A program made the position numbers and the translations under genes. Below the pieces are notes generated by a model. It searched no databases. It saw only the letters and a list, made by a program, of their open reading frames with translations, and had not been told where the DNA came from. From contig VGUJ01000003.1 in NCBI GenBank assembly GCA_016874235.1, positions 62,001-126,000 on the forward strand: a stretch of 64,000 bases of DNA, read 5' to 3'. Positions 47,762 to 57,311 of this stretch are shown here, piece by piece (position 1 is the first letter of the stretch; every line of letters begins with the position of its first letter). The DNA is from Gammaproteobacteria bacterium. Lineage in GTDB: Bacteria; Pseudomonadota; Gammaproteobacteria; Steroidobacterales; Steroidobacteraceae.

Positions 47762-48313
47762 ATGCGCGCCGACGCCGACCGCATCCACGCGCTTCTGCCG
47801 CAGACCCAATGCACGCGCTGCGGCTATCAGGGCTGTCGCCCGTATGCCGAAGTCATCGCCGCGGGCGAAGCCGCCATCAACCGCTGTCCGCCCGGCGGCG
47901 CTGTCACCATCGACCGCCTTGCTGCACTGCTCTCGCGCGACCCGTTGCCGCTCGATGAGACCTGCGGGGCCGAGGGACCGCCAACCGTGGCCGTGATCGA
48001 CGAATCGAAGTGCATCGGCTGCGCGCGCTGCCTGCCGCCCTGCCCGGTCGATGCCATCGTCGGCGCCCAACGGCAGATGCATACGATCATCAACGACCTG
48101 TGTACGGGCTGCGAGCTCTGCATTGCACCCTGCCCCGTCGACTGTATTCGTATCGTGCCGAGGGCCTCGCTCGTTACACTCTCTGCCGAACCCTCTGCCG
48201 AGAGTAACCTACGCCGGTTCGAGTCACATGAGGCTCGCCGCGGGCTGCGCGAGGCCGAACGGAGACGATTGCTCGATGAACGCAAGCAGCGTGTCTCGCG
48301 CACACTCGTATGA
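47762..48313 (+). CDS. RnfB-like soluble polyferredoxin
   Basis: The 183-residue protein has the RnfB iron-sulfur domain, with Cys17, Cys20, Cys25 and Cys42 ([10 protein letters not shown]...NRC). Two ferredoxin clusters follow, [16 protein letters not shown] and [16 protein letters not shown]. True RnfB begins with a membrane helix; this one lacks it and so should be soluble. Its C-terminal ~35 residues are highly charged ([21 protein letters not shown]). No other rnf/rsx gene is in the window, so it probably serves another electron-transfer role, perhaps donating to or supplying clusters for the coupled Nth. It overlaps nth by 4 bases. Confidence 0.87.
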   Translation: MRADADRIHALLPQTQCTRCGYQGCRPYAEVIAAGEAAINRCPPGGAVTIDRLAALLSRDPLPLDETCGAEGPPTVAVIDESKCIGCARCLPPCPVDAIVGAQRQMHTIINDLCTGCELCIAPCPVDCIRIVPRASLVTLSAEPSAESNLRRFESHEARRGLREAERRRLLDERKQRVSRTLV

Positions 48314-48951
48314 AACCCGCACTTCGGCAAGCGATGTTCGAGCGTCTGCGGGCGCGTAATCCGCATCCCACGACGGAGCTGGAATATCGCACCCCTTTCG
48401 AGTTGTTAGTCGCCGTGATCTTGTCGGCTCAGGCAACCGACAAAGGCGTGAACATCGCGACGCGCAAGTTGTTCCCGACCGCCAACACACCCGCGACCCT
48501 CCTGGCACTCGGCGAGCCCGGACTCACCGAGTTCGTCAAAACAATCGGTCTCTATAAAGGCAAGACCAAAAATATCTTGGCTACGTGTCGACTGATCCTC
48601 GAGCAACACGGCGGGGAAGTCCCAAGAACACGCGACGCGCTCGAAGCGTTACCGGGTGTCGGGCGAAAAACTGCCAATGTCGTGCTCAACACCGCGTTCG
48701 GCGAACCCACCATGGCCGTCGACACTCACATCTTTCGAGTCGCTAACCGTACGGGACTCGCGCCGGGCCGAACGGTGCTGGCCGTCGAAAAGAAGTTACT
48801 CAAGAACGTACCGGCAGAATTTCTGAAAGATGCCCATCACTGGCTGATCTTGCACGGACGCTACGTCTGCAAGGCGCGAAAACCGAACTGCCCCGCCTGC
48901 CCGATCGCCGATCTCTGCAGCTACAAGCGCAAAACGCGCGCGGACGCCTGA
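48310..48951 (+). CDS. nth: Endonuclease III
   Basis: A bifunctional DNA glycosylase/AP lyase for oxidised pyrimidines, 213 residues. The helix-hairpin-helix is [14 protein letters not shown] with the catalytic lysine, and [11 protein letters not shown] carries the catalytic aspartate. The [4Fe-4S] ligands follow the exact Cx6Cx2Cx5C spacing in [17 protein letters not shown]. It is co-translated with the RnfB-like gene, and DUF1841 follows after one base. Confidence 0.97.
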   Translation: MKPALRQAMFERLRARNPHPTTELEYRTPFELLVAVILSAQATDKGVNIATRKLFPTANTPATLLALGEPGLTEFVKTIGLYKGKTKNILATCRLILEQHGGEVPRTRDALEALPGVGRKTANVVLNTAFGEPTMAVDTHIFRVANRTGLAPGRTVLAVEKKLLKNVPAEFLKDAHHWLILHGRYVCKARKPNCPACPIADLCSYKRKTRADA

Positions 48952-48952
48952 C

Positions 48953-49405
48953 ATGCTCTTCGGTAGCTCCAGAGAGTCGTTACGCCGCGGTTGGCTTGAG
49001 GTGTTCAAAAAATCTCAGGCCGGCGCACTACTCAGCGCACTCGAGACGCAACTCGCCGATCTGATTCGCGAGCATCCGGAGTATCACGCTTGGCTCGAGC
49101 ACGGCGATGACGCACTGCACGCCGATTTCTCACCCGAGAGCGGCCGTACGAACCCTTTTCTACATTTATCGATGCACCTCGCCCTACGTGAGCAAGTGTC
49201 GACTAATCGTCCTTCTGGCATCGCTCGCATCCATGCGGCACTCGCCGCGCGCAACGATGCGCACGACGCCGAACACCAGATGATGGACGCTCTCGGAAAA
49301 GCCTTGTGGGAGGCACAGCGCGCCGGCCGAATGCCCGACGAACGCGACTATCTTGAAGACCTCGAACGACTCGTTACTTCCGCTTCGGGACGTAGAGATC
49401 GGTAA
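48953..49405 (+). CDS. DUF1841 family protein
   Basis: The 150-residue protein begins MLFGSSRESLRRGWLEVFKKSQ and contains NPFLHLSMHLALREQVSTNRPSGI and HDAEHQMMDALGKALWEAQRAGRMPDE, which define DUF1841. These histidine-rich helices might bind a metal, but no function is known. It is the last gene of the metG-rnfB-nth-DUF1841 unit, and its 3' end overlaps the convergent lpd by 32 bases. It is cytoplasmic by composition. Confidence 0.86.
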   Translation: MLFGSSRESLRRGWLEVFKKSQAGALLSALETQLADLIREHPEYHAWLEHGDDALHADFSPESGRTNPFLHLSMHLALREQVSTNRPSGIARIHAALAARNDAHDAEHQMMDALGKALWEAQRAGRMPDERDYLEDLERLVTSASGRRDR

Positions 49406-51131
49406 GCGTTCCTTCGAAGGCCTCTGCTGAAAATGCGATCGACTCCGATAGCGTCGGATGCGGATGGATCGTCAGGCCCACATCGGTTGCGTCGGCGCCC
49501 ATTTCGATGGCGAGTGCCACTTCACCGATGAGCTCTCCGGCGTTCGGACCGACGAGGCCGCCGCCAACCATACGATGAGTGTCTGGATCAAAGAGCAGCT
49601 TGGTGAACCCTTCGTCGCGCCCCTGTGCGAGCGAGCGTCCACTCGCCGCCCACGGGAACATGCCTTTTTGAACTTTGATACCTTTCGCCTTCGCCTCAGT
49701 CTCGGTGAGACCCACCCAAGCCACTTCGGGATCGGTATAGGCTACCGAAGGAATGACTCGCGCATCGAACGCGCGTTTCTCGCCCGCGATCACTTCGGCG
49801 GCGACCTTACCCTCGTGCGTCGCCTTGTGCGCGAGCATCGGCTGACCGACGAGATCGCCGATCGCAAAGATATGCGGCACGTTGGTCCGCATCTGTCGAT
49901 CGACCCGGATGAAGCCACGTTCATCGACACTGACGCCGGCCTTGCCGGCATCGACCAGTGCTCCATTCGGCTTGCGGCCGACGGCGACGAGTACGCGGTC
50001 ATACACCTGCGGTTCGGGCGCGCCCTCTCCCTCAAACTCGACTCTCAAGCCTTCCTTCAGCGCGGAAACGGCTTTGACCTTCACGCCGAGCATGACTTGC
50101 TCGTAACGCTTGCGCAGGCGTTTCTCGAGTGGTTTGACAAGATCGGGGTCAGCGCCCGGCATCAATTGCTTCATCACCTCGACGACACTGACGCGCGTTC
50201 CGAGCGCGTCGTAGACACAACCCATCTCGAGGCCAATGATGCCGCCACCGATGACGAGCAAGCGTTTCGGAAGTTCGCGTAATTCGAGCGCGTCGGTCGA
50301 GTCCATGACTCGAGGATCTTGCGGCACGAACGGCAGTCGCACCGGCTCAGAACCCGCCGCGATGATGCCGTAGTCGAAACTGATCTGACTCGCACCCTCA
50401 TCGCTCGTCACTTCGATCACTCGAGGCGCGATGAAACGACCCGTACCGCGCATCACCGAGACCTTGCGTTGCTTGGCGAGCATCTCGAGACCGCCGGTGA
50501 GTTTTTTGACCACACCGCTCTTCCAACCCCGAAGTTTGTCGGTATCGATTTTGGGAGCACCGAAGTCGATGCCGTGAGCGGCCATGGACGCGGCCTCGTC
50601 GATGACCTTCGCGGCATGCAACAGTGCCTTGGAGGGAATACAGCCGACATTGAGACAGACGCCGCCGAGCGTCGGCCAACGCTCGATGAGTGTCACCTCA
50701 AGCCCAAGATCAGCGGCTCGGAAGGCCGCGGTGTAGCCGCCCGGCCCCGCGCCGAGTACCAGCACCTGAGTGTGCTTGGGGACGCCGGGCACAGGCCCGG
50801 TCTCGATCGCGGCAGGCTCCGCTGAAGCGGTAGCAGTCGATGCGGCCGGGGCGGCAGCGGCAGGCTTCGGTGGTGACGACGACGCCGCGGCGCCTTCGGC
50901 CTCGATACGCGCGATCACGGTTCCCTTGGAGACTTTGGCTCCCTTTGCGACCAAGATCTCGGTGAGACGCCCGCCCACCGGTGCTGGAACGTCCATCGAG
51001 GCTTTGTCTGTCTCGAGCGTGATGAGCGGCGCCTCCGCCTCGACGGTATCACCGACCTTAACGAGCACGTCGATGACCGGCACTTCGGCGAAGTTACCGA
51101 GATCGGGAACGGCGATGTCGATGACTTTCAT
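49374..51131 (-). CDS. lpdA: Dihydrolipoyl dehydrogenase (E3) with N-terminal lipoyl domain
   Basis: The 585-residue protein begins with a lipoyl domain (VIDIAVPDLGNFAEVPV; lipoyl lysine in ETDKASMDVPAP). An Ala/Pro linker follows, then the flavoprotein. That part has VLGAGPGGYTAAFRAADLG, the redox disulfide in GGVCLNVGCIPSK, an NAD loop IGGGIIGLEMG and the C-terminal HPHPTLSE His-Glu pair. It reoxidises dihydrolipoamide in pyruvate dehydrogenase. The lipoyl-E3 form occurs in several proteobacterial lineages. It is co-translated with aceF (TGATG overlap). Confidence 0.95.
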   Translation of the reverse strand: MKVIDIAVPDLGNFAEVPVIDVLVKVGDTVEAEAPLITLETDKASMDVPAPVGGRLTEILVAKGAKVSKGTVIARIEAEGAAASSSPPKPAAAAPAASTATASAEPAAIETGPVPGVPKHTQVLVLGAGPGGYTAAFRAADLGLEVTLIERWPTLGGVCLNVGCIPSKALLHAAKVIDEAASMAAHGIDFGAPKIDTDKLRGWKSGVVKKLTGGLEMLAKQRKVSVMRGTGRFIAPRVIEVTSDEGASQISFDYGIIAAGSEPVRLPFVPQDPRVMDSTDALELRELPKRLLVIGGGIIGLEMGCVYDALGTRVSVVEVMKQLMPGADPDLVKPLEKRLRKRYEQVMLGVKVKAVSALKEGLRVEFEGEGAPEPQVYDRVLVAVGRKPNGALVDAGKAGVSVDERGFIRVDRQMRTNVPHIFAIGDLVGQPMLAHKATHEGKVAAEVIAGEKRAFDARVIPSVAYTDPEVAWVGLTETEAKAKGIKVQKGMFPWAASGRSLAQGRDEGFTKLLFDPDTHRMVGGGLVGPNAGELIGEVALAIEMGADATDVGLTIHPHPTLSESIAFSAEAFEGTLTDLYVPKRK

Positions 51132-52456
51132 CAGACAAGCGCCCCAGGCTTCGCGAGCGTCTCGGCGAGCCAGTTCGTGAACCGAACGCCTTCTGCGCCA
51201 TCGATCACACGATGATCGTAGGACAACGAAAGAGGCAACATCAGTCGCGGGACGAACACACCATCGCGCCAGATCGGTTTCATCACCGACCGCGACACAC
51301 CGAGGATGGCGACTTCCGGAGCATTGATGATCGGCGTGAATGCCGTGCCGCCTATCCCGCCGAGGCTCGACACGGTAAAACACCCGCCCTGCATGTCCGC
51401 ACCCGAAAGCTTGCCGGTCCGCGCTCGCTCAGAGAGCGTCGCGAGGTCGTGCGCAATCGTGAAGAGATCCTTTTTATCGGCATCACGAATGACCGGCACC
51501 ATCAAGCCGTTCGGTGTGTCTGCAGCAAAACCGATGTGACAATACTTTTTGAGGACGAGATGTTGTGCCGACTCGTCGAGCGAGGCATTGAAGTTCGGAA
51601 ACTGCTTCAAGGCCCGGGCGCAGGCCGCCACGATGAACGCGAGCGGCGTAAGCTTGACGCCTTTCGCAGCCGTCTCGGCCTTGAGTGCCTGACGCTTTTC
51701 TTCGAGGGCGCTGATATCCGCTTCGTCGAACTGTGTGACGTGGGGAATGTTGACCCACGAGGCATGAAGACGAGGTCCCGAAATACGGCGAATACGACTA
51801 AGCGGTTGAGTGTCCACCGGTCCGAACGCGGCATGATCGACGACGGGCACTTTGAGCAAGGCGGGCGCCGCTGCGGCAACGCCACCCTGCAACGCCTGTT
51901 TGACCCACGCTTTAACGTCATCGTGGGTAATGCGTCCCTTGAGACCCGAGCCGCGAACACGACCGAGATCGACTCCGAGTTCGCGAGCGAGGCGACGCAC
52001 GGAGGGGCCCGCATGGGCCCGTGAAAATCCAGCCTCCTGAATGGGGGCGAGATCGGTGCGAGCGCCTGGGATCGCCGCTCCGGCCGATACAGGCGCCGAG
52101 CCGGACTGTGCCGGGGCGTCTGGCCTCGCGACCGCAGCAGGGGGAGTCGCCGCCGGCGATGCGGCAGACGGTACGGATGCGGGTTTGACCGTTTCGACCC
52201 CGACCGCGACCGCCGACTCATCGGCCTCGAGCATCGCGACAAGATCGCCAGTATTCACTTTAGCGCCACGCTCGATATGCAGCGACTTCAGAACACCCGC
52301 CGACGGCGAAGGAACATCCATCGTGGCCTTTTCGGTTTCGAGCGTGGCGATCGGCGTGTCGACCTCCAGCGTATCGCCTGGCTTGACGAGTAACTCGATG
52401 ACCGCGACATCATTGAAGGAACCGAGGTCCGGAACGCGTATTTCTTTGAGTGCCAT
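51131..52456 (-). CDS. aceF: Pyruvate dehydrogenase E2, dihydrolipoamide acetyltransferase
   Basis: The 441-residue core of the pyruvate dehydrogenase complex. It has one lipoyl domain (lysine in ETEKATMDVPSP), a long Ala/Pro linker, a peripheral subunit-binding domain (HAGPSVRRLARELGVDLGRVRGSG) and the acetyltransferase domain ending SYDHRVIDGAEGVRF with the catalytic histidine. E. coli AceF has three lipoyl domains; here one lies on E2 and another on E3. The gene is in the aceE-aceF-lpd operon, 14 bases after aceE. Confidence 0.96.
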   Translation of the reverse strand: MALKEIRVPDLGSFNDVAVIELLVKPGDTLEVDTPIATLETEKATMDVPSPSAGVLKSLHIERGAKVNTGDLVAMLEADESAVAVGVETVKPASVPSAASPAATPPAAVARPDAPAQSGSAPVSAGAAIPGARTDLAPIQEAGFSRAHAGPSVRRLARELGVDLGRVRGSGLKGRITHDDVKAWVKQALQGGVAAAAPALLKVPVVDHAAFGPVDTQPLSRIRRISGPRLHASWVNIPHVTQFDEADISALEEKRQALKAETAAKGVKLTPLAFIVAACARALKQFPNFNASLDESAQHLVLKKYCHIGFAADTPNGLMVPVIRDADKKDLFTIAHDLATLSERARTGKLSGADMQGGCFTVSSLGGIGGTAFTPIINAPEVAILGVSRSVMKPIWRDGVFVPRLMLPLSLSYDHRVIDGAEGVRFTNWLAETLAKPGALV

Positions 52457-52470
52457 GATCTTTGAGTCCG

Positions 52471-55140
52471 TCAGCTGACGAGCGGATCAGGTTTTGCCGG
52501 ATCGATACCGAGCGTGGTGATCGTGCGCTCTACGACGTCGATCGAGATCTGGCCTTCATCAGCCAACGCTCGCAGCGTCGCCAACATGATGAAACGATGA
52601 TCGACTTCGAAGTGGTGACGCAGGGCCTCTCGCGCGTCGGAGCGACCATAACCGTCGGTACCGAGTACGACGTAGCGCCCTGGCACCCACTGCCGGATTT
52701 GATCGGGCACGTTTCGGACATAGTCGCTCGCCGCGACGAATGGACCCTTGAGCGTCGATAAGGTGGACGCCACGTAGGGCACCCGCGGCGTCTCACCTGG
52801 GTGCAAGAGATTCCAGCGCTCGCATTCGAGCGCGTCGCGTCGCAACTCGTTCCAACTCGGCGCAGACAGTACGTTGCTCTCGATGCCGAAGTCGGTGGCC
52901 AACTTCTCGGCCGCTTTAATGACCTCCCGCAGGATGGTCCCCGAACCGAGCAGGGTGGTCTTGGCTTTTGCCTTGCCCTTCGGCGTGACGGTCGAGAATT
53001 TGTAAAGCCCTTTGAGAATGCCCGCCTCCGCACCTTGCGGCATGGCCGGCATCGCGTAGTTCTCGTTCATCACCGTCACGTAATAGAACACCGGCTCGCC
53101 TTCGGTATACATTCGGCGCATACCATCTTGAATAATGACCGCGACTTCGTAGGCGAAGGTCGGGTCATACGAGCGGCAGTTGGGCACCGTGGTAGCCAGC
53201 AACTGACTATGACCGTCCTGATGCTGCAAGCCTTCGCCCGCGAGCGTGGTTCGGCCGGCCGTCGCGCCGAGCAAGAAGCCTCTCGTCTGCATGTCTCCGG
53301 CGGCCCAGATGAAATCACCGACGCGCTGAAAACCGAACATCGAGTAGAAGATGTAGAACGGCACCATATTGATGCCGTGATTCGTATAGGCCGTGCCCGC
53401 CGCCATCCAGGAGCACATGGCTCCGGCTTCATTGATGCCCTCTTCGAGGATCTGTCCTTTCTTGTCCTCGCGATACGACATCAGTTGATCCGCATCTTGC
53501 GGCGTGTAGAGCTGCCCCACCGACGAGTAGATACCCACCTGCCGGAACAAACCCTCCATACCGAACGTGCGCGCTTCATCGGGGACGATCGGCACGATGT
53601 GCTTGCCGATCTGCTTATCTTTGAGGAGCGTGGTCAGCAAGCGCACGAAGGTCATGGTCGTCGAGATCTCGCGGTCTTCGCTGCTCTCGAGCAAGGGCTT
53701 GAAAGCCTCGAGCGGCGGTACGACGAGCGGTGCAGCCGTGCGGCGACGAGCCGGTAAATAGCCTCCGAGCGAGACACGACGCGTGCGCATGTAACGCATC
53801 TCGTCGCTGTCTTCCTCTGGCTTGCAGAACGGCAGGCGGGCGATTTCATCGTCCGATACCGGAATATTGAACCGATCGCGAAACTGACGTAGGTCGTCGT
53901 CGGAGAGTTTTTTCTGCTGGTGAGTGACCATCTGGCCTTCACCGGCTTTACCCATACCGAAACCTTTGACGGTCTTGGCGAGAATCACCGTAGGCTGACC
54001 CTTGTGCTGCATCGCTGCGGCGTAAGCGGCAAACACTTTACGAGGATCATGACCCCCACGATTGAGTCGCCAGATCTCCTCGTCCGACATGTTGGCGACC
54101 ATCGCCTTCAGTTCGGGGAACTTGCCAAAGAAATGATCACGCGTGTACGCACCGCCCTTCGCCTTGAAGTTTTGGTACTCTCCGTCGACGCACTCTTCCA
54201 TCACTCGCCGCAACAATCCGAGGCTGTCCTTGGCGAGTAGCGGATCCCAACGCGAACCCCAGAGCACCTTGATGACGTTCCATCCTGCGCCAAGAAAAGC
54301 GGCTTCGAGTTCCTGAATGATCTTGCCGTTACCGCGCACTGGTCCATCGAGACGCTGCAGATTGCAGTTGATCACGAACACGAGATTGTCGAGCTTCTCG
54401 CGCACGGGCATGGTGAGTGCGCCCATCGACTCGGGCTCGTCCATTTCACCGTCGCCGAGGAAGGCCCAAATCTTGCGATCTGAGGGCGTCACGAGACCGC
54501 GATGCTCGAGGTAACGCTGGAAGCGCGCCTGAAAGATCGCCTGCATCGGGCCGAGCCCCATCGACACCGTGGGGAACTGCCAAAAGTCCGGCATGAGCCA
54601 AGGATGTGGATAAGACGACAGACCATCGCCTGCGACTTCCTGGCGGAAGTGACGAAGCTGATCCTCGGTCAGACGGCCTTCAAGGTACGCCCGCGCATAG
54701 ATGCCGGGTGATGCGTGCCCCTGGACGAAAATCATGTCGCCCGGATGTTCGGTCGTCGGTGCGCGCCAGAAGTGATTGAAGCCCACCTCGTAGAGTGTTG
54801 CGGCTGATGCATAGGTCGCGATATGACCCCCGTACTCCGACGAAATACGATTCGCCTGAACGACCATCGCCATCGCATTCCAACGGATATACGCCTCGAT
54901 GCGTCGCTCGAGTTCACGGCTGCCCGGATACTCGGGCTGCTGCCCCGTCGAGATGGTGTTGAGGTACGCGGTGTTCGGCTTGAAAGGCAAATAAGCGCCC
55001 GACCGACGCGTGTAATCGATCAGACACTCGAGCAAAAAATGGGCGCGCTCTGGGCCATGCGCCTTGAGCACGGAGTCGATGGACTCCAGCCACTCCCGGG
55101 TTTCGCCCGGATCAATATCGGCCCTCGGACTTTCGGACAT
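52471..55140 (-). CDS. aceE: Pyruvate dehydrogenase E1, homodimeric
   Basis: The 889-residue thiamine-diphosphate enzyme decarboxylates pyruvate and acetylates the lipoyl group. It is the single-chain type: FVQGHASPGIYARAYLEGRL, the ThDP/Mg motif FLGDGEMDEPES, VINCNLQRLDGPVRGNGKI, and SMFGFQRVGDFIWAAGDM in the second half. The chosen ATG (MSESPRAD) has GGGGG close ahead; an ATG five codons earlier is an alternative. First gene of the complex operon, divergent from pyrC over 97 bases. Confidence 0.96.
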   Translation of the reverse strand: MSESPRADIDPGETREWLESIDSVLKAHGPERAHFLLECLIDYTRRSGAYLPFKPNTAYLNTISTGQQPEYPGSRELERRIEAYIRWNAMAMVVQANRISSEYGGHIATYASAATLYEVGFNHFWRAPTTEHPGDMIFVQGHASPGIYARAYLEGRLTEDQLRHFRQEVAGDGLSSYPHPWLMPDFWQFPTVSMGLGPMQAIFQARFQRYLEHRGLVTPSDRKIWAFLGDGEMDEPESMGALTMPVREKLDNLVFVINCNLQRLDGPVRGNGKIIQELEAAFLGAGWNVIKVLWGSRWDPLLAKDSLGLLRRVMEECVDGEYQNFKAKGGAYTRDHFFGKFPELKAMVANMSDEEIWRLNRGGHDPRKVFAAYAAAMQHKGQPTVILAKTVKGFGMGKAGEGQMVTHQQKKLSDDDLRQFRDRFNIPVSDDEIARLPFCKPEEDSDEMRYMRTRRVSLGGYLPARRRTAAPLVVPPLEAFKPLLESSEDREISTTMTFVRLLTTLLKDKQIGKHIVPIVPDEARTFGMEGLFRQVGIYSSVGQLYTPQDADQLMSYREDKKGQILEEGINEAGAMCSWMAAGTAYTNHGINMVPFYIFYSMFGFQRVGDFIWAAGDMQTRGFLLGATAGRTTLAGEGLQHQDGHSQLLATTVPNCRSYDPTFAYEVAVIIQDGMRRMYTEGEPVFYYVTVMNENYAMPAMPQGAEAGILKGLYKFSTVTPKGKAKAKTTLLGSGTILREVIKAAEKLATDFGIESNVLSAPSWNELRRDALECERWNLLHPGETPRVPYVASTLSTLKGPFVAASDYVRNVPDQIRQWVPGRYVVLGTDGYGRSDAREALRHHFEVDHRFIMLATLRALADEGQISIDVVERTITTLGIDPAKPDPLVS

Positions 55141-55237
55141 ACCCCCGTCCTGCATTCCGTGCTTGTGAAAAACCGTATGTTAACTTGTCGGAGCCGTCTC
55201 AGGGGAGCGGGACGCGTGTGCTAGCATCCCCGGCCCC

Positions 55238-56278
55238 ATGACCGTCGAACTCACCCTCCGTCGCCCCGACGACTGGCACGTGCACTTACGCGACGGCGAG
55301 TCACTCGTGTCGGTCCTTCCGCACACGGCGAAACAGTTCGCGCGAGCCATTGTCATGCCCAACTTGAAGCCCCCGGTCACCACGGTGGCCCTCGCCTCAG
55401 CGTACCGCGACCGCATTCGCGCCGCCCGCCCACCGGGTAGCGACTTTGAACCGTTGATGACCCTCTATCTCTTCGACAACATGCCGACCGAAGAGATCGA
55501 TCGCGCAAAAACAGCCGGCTTCATCGCAGGGTGCAAACTGTACCCGGCGGGTGCGACCACCCATTCCGATGCGGGCGTCACCGACGTCCGTCACATCGAC
55601 GGCGTACTCGCTCGCATGGCTGAGCTCGGCGTCGTCTTGCAGGTTCACGGTGAGGTGACGCACGAACATGTCGATATCTTCGATCGCGAGGCACAGTTCA
55701 TCGACGAAGTGCTCGCTCCTCTCGTCGAGAGATATCCGACGCTCAAGGTCGTGTTCGAGCACATCACGACGCGCGCCGCCGTTGACTTCGTCGCCGGTGC
55801 GAGAGTCGGCGTGGCGGCGACCATCACGCCGCAGCATCTGCTTTTCAATCGAAACGAAATTTTCCGCGGCGGTATCCGACCCCACTTCTACTGCCTGCCG
55901 GTACTCAAGACCGAGCCCGACAGGCAGGCATTGATCGAGGCTGCAACGGGTGGAAACCCGAAGTTCTTCCTCGGCACCGACAGCGCACCGCATACGCGAG
56001 AGAGCAAAGAATCCTCCTGTGGTTGTGCAGGGATGTACTCAGCTCACGCCGCTCTCGAGCTGTATGCGGAAGCCTTCGAAGCAGCCGGCGCGCTCGACAA
56101 ACTCGAGGGCTTCGCCTCGCTTTTCGGACCCGATTTTTATCAAATGTCGCGCAACGCCGGCACGATCACTCTGCGTCGCGAGGAGTGGTCGGTCCCGGGT
56201 GCCTACGCGTTCGGCAGCGACGTAATCGTCCCCATGCGCGCCAACGAAACACTTCGGTGGCGGATGATTTCCGCGTGA
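55238..56278 (+). CDS. pyrC: Dihydroorotase (type II)
   Basis: This zinc enzyme closes carbamoyl-aspartate to dihydroorotate in pyrimidine synthesis. The 346-residue protein has the metal-binding His14-x-His16 in RRPDDWHVHLRDG, VMPNLKPPVTT, the carboxylated lysine region AGCKLYPAGATT, VHGEVT, FEHITTRAAV and the final GTDSAPH aspartate. The short, single-domain layout matches E. coli PyrC. It overlaps the next gene by 4 bases (GTGA). Confidence 0.97.
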   Translation: MTVELTLRRPDDWHVHLRDGESLVSVLPHTAKQFARAIVMPNLKPPVTTVALASAYRDRIRAARPPGSDFEPLMTLYLFDNMPTEEIDRAKTAGFIAGCKLYPAGATTHSDAGVTDVRHIDGVLARMAELGVVLQVHGEVTHEHVDIFDREAQFIDEVLAPLVERYPTLKVVFEHITTRAAVDFVAGARVGVAATITPQHLLFNRNEIFRGGIRPHFYCLPVLKTEPDRQALIEAATGGNPKFFLGTDSAPHTRESKESSCGCAGMYSAHAALELYAEAFEAAGALDKLEGFASLFGPDFYQMSRNAGTITLRREEWSVPGAYAFGSDVIVPMRANETLRWRMISA

Positions 56279-56982
56279 GCACCCCCGTTCCGAGCCTCGC
56301 CCGTCGATTCCGCGGATTTCTCCCTGTTGTCATCGACGTTGAAACCGGCGGGCTCAACGCCTCAAAAGACGCCCTGCTCGAAATCGCGGCGGTCCTCATA
56401 GAAATCACCCCTGAGGGCTTGCTGACTCGCGGCGAAACACACTCTTTTCACGTCAAGCCTTTTGAAGGCTCGAATATCGAACCCGCCTCACTCGCCGTCA
56501 CAGGCATCGACCCTTTTCATCCGCTGCGACCCGCGATCGACGAAAAAGATGCGTTGACGCGGATCTTCAAAGAAGTGCGGGAAGGCGTCCGCCATCACGG
56601 ATGCAAGCGCGCGATTCTCGTCGGTCACAATGCGTCGTTCGACTTGGGTTTTTTGAACGCAGCGGTGGCGCGCACGGAAATCAAGCGCAATCCGTTTCAT
56701 CCGTTCTCGAGTTTCGACACGGTATCGCTCGCGGGCGCGGCGCTCGGCCAGACAGTGCTCGCGAAAGCGACGCTTGCCATCGGACTCGAATGGGATTCTT
56801 CAGCCGCACATGCTGCGGCCTACGACGCAGAGCGTACCGCGGATATCTTTTGCAAGGTGTGCAACGACTGTCAGCCGAGTTTTTTGGCGGCGGAACAGCG
56901 TGCCCGAGCGATGGGATGGCTCGATGAGCCGAATGGCGACAGCAGCCCAACCTCGCCCGTCGCCGAAGAAAACAATCCCTAA
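56275..56982 (+). CDS. rnt: Ribonuclease T
   Basis: A DEDD 3'-5' exonuclease of 235 residues that trims tRNA and other small-RNA ends. Motifs are VIDVETGGLNASKDALLEIA (Exo I), GHNASFDLGFLNAA (Exo II) and AHAAAYDAERTADIF (Exo III, with the catalytic histidine and aspartate). The start is GTG, because the pyrC stop overlaps it and the protein then has the usual N-terminus LARRFRGFLPVVIDVETGG. RNase T is restricted to gammaproteobacteria, which supports the taxonomic call. Confidence 0.95.
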   Translation: MSTPVPSLARRFRGFLPVVIDVETGGLNASKDALLEIAAVLIEITPEGLLTRGETHSFHVKPFEGSNIEPASLAVTGIDPFHPLRPAIDEKDALTRIFKEVREGVRHHGCKRAILVGHNASFDLGFLNAAVARTEIKRNPFHPFSSFDTVSLAGAALGQTVLAKATLAIGLEWDSSAAHAAAYDAERTADIFCKVCNDCQPSFLAAEQRARAMGWLDEPNGDSSPTSPVAEENNP

Positions 56983-56985
56983 AAA

Positions 56986-57306
56986 CTATGCGAGTGCGCC
57001 GGCCTCGCCGAGCAGCGTCTTGAGCTCGCCGTTGTGGTACATCTCGAGAGCGATGTCGCAACCGCCGATCAACTCACCTTTGACGTAGAGCTGCGGATAG
57101 GTCGGCCAGTTTGAGTAGCGCTTGAGCGCTTCGCGCAACTCGGGATCTTCAAAAATATTGACGTGATGGAACTTGGCGCCGCACGCACGCAGCGCACCGA
57201 CCGTCTGCGCGGAGAACCCGCACTGCGGAAAATCGGGCGTACCCTTCATGAAGATGACGACGGGGGCCGTCGCCAGTTGCGTCTTGATTCGTTCAGTGAC
57301 ATCCAT
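56986..57306 (-). CDS. grxD: Monothiol glutaredoxin, Grx4 type
   Basis: The 106-residue protein has the CGFS active site at Cys29 ([13 protein letters not shown]), [17 protein letters not shown] for the glutathione site, and the family length. CGFS glutaredoxins bind and deliver [2Fe-2S] clusters with glutathione. A near-consensus ribosome site (AGGAGG, 9 bases ahead) fixes the start. It follows the DUF1289 gene by 5 bases and converges with rnt 3 bases away. Confidence 0.96.
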   Translation of the reverse strand: MDVTERIKTQLATAPVVIFMKGTPDFPQCGFSAQTVGALRACGAKFHHVNIFEDPELREALKRYSNWPTYPQLYVKGELIGGCDIALEMYHNGELKTLLGEAGALA

Positions 57307-57311
57307 CGCGA

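Noticed and set aside
47762-48313. A complete Rnf/Rsx electron transport complex
   Set aside because: Only the RnfB-like gene is present, without its membrane helix; neighbours are metG, nth and DUF1841.
51132-51383. N-terminal extension of Lpd
   Set aside because: The lipoyl domain begins at the internal ATG, and the extension overlaps the conserved end of aceF.
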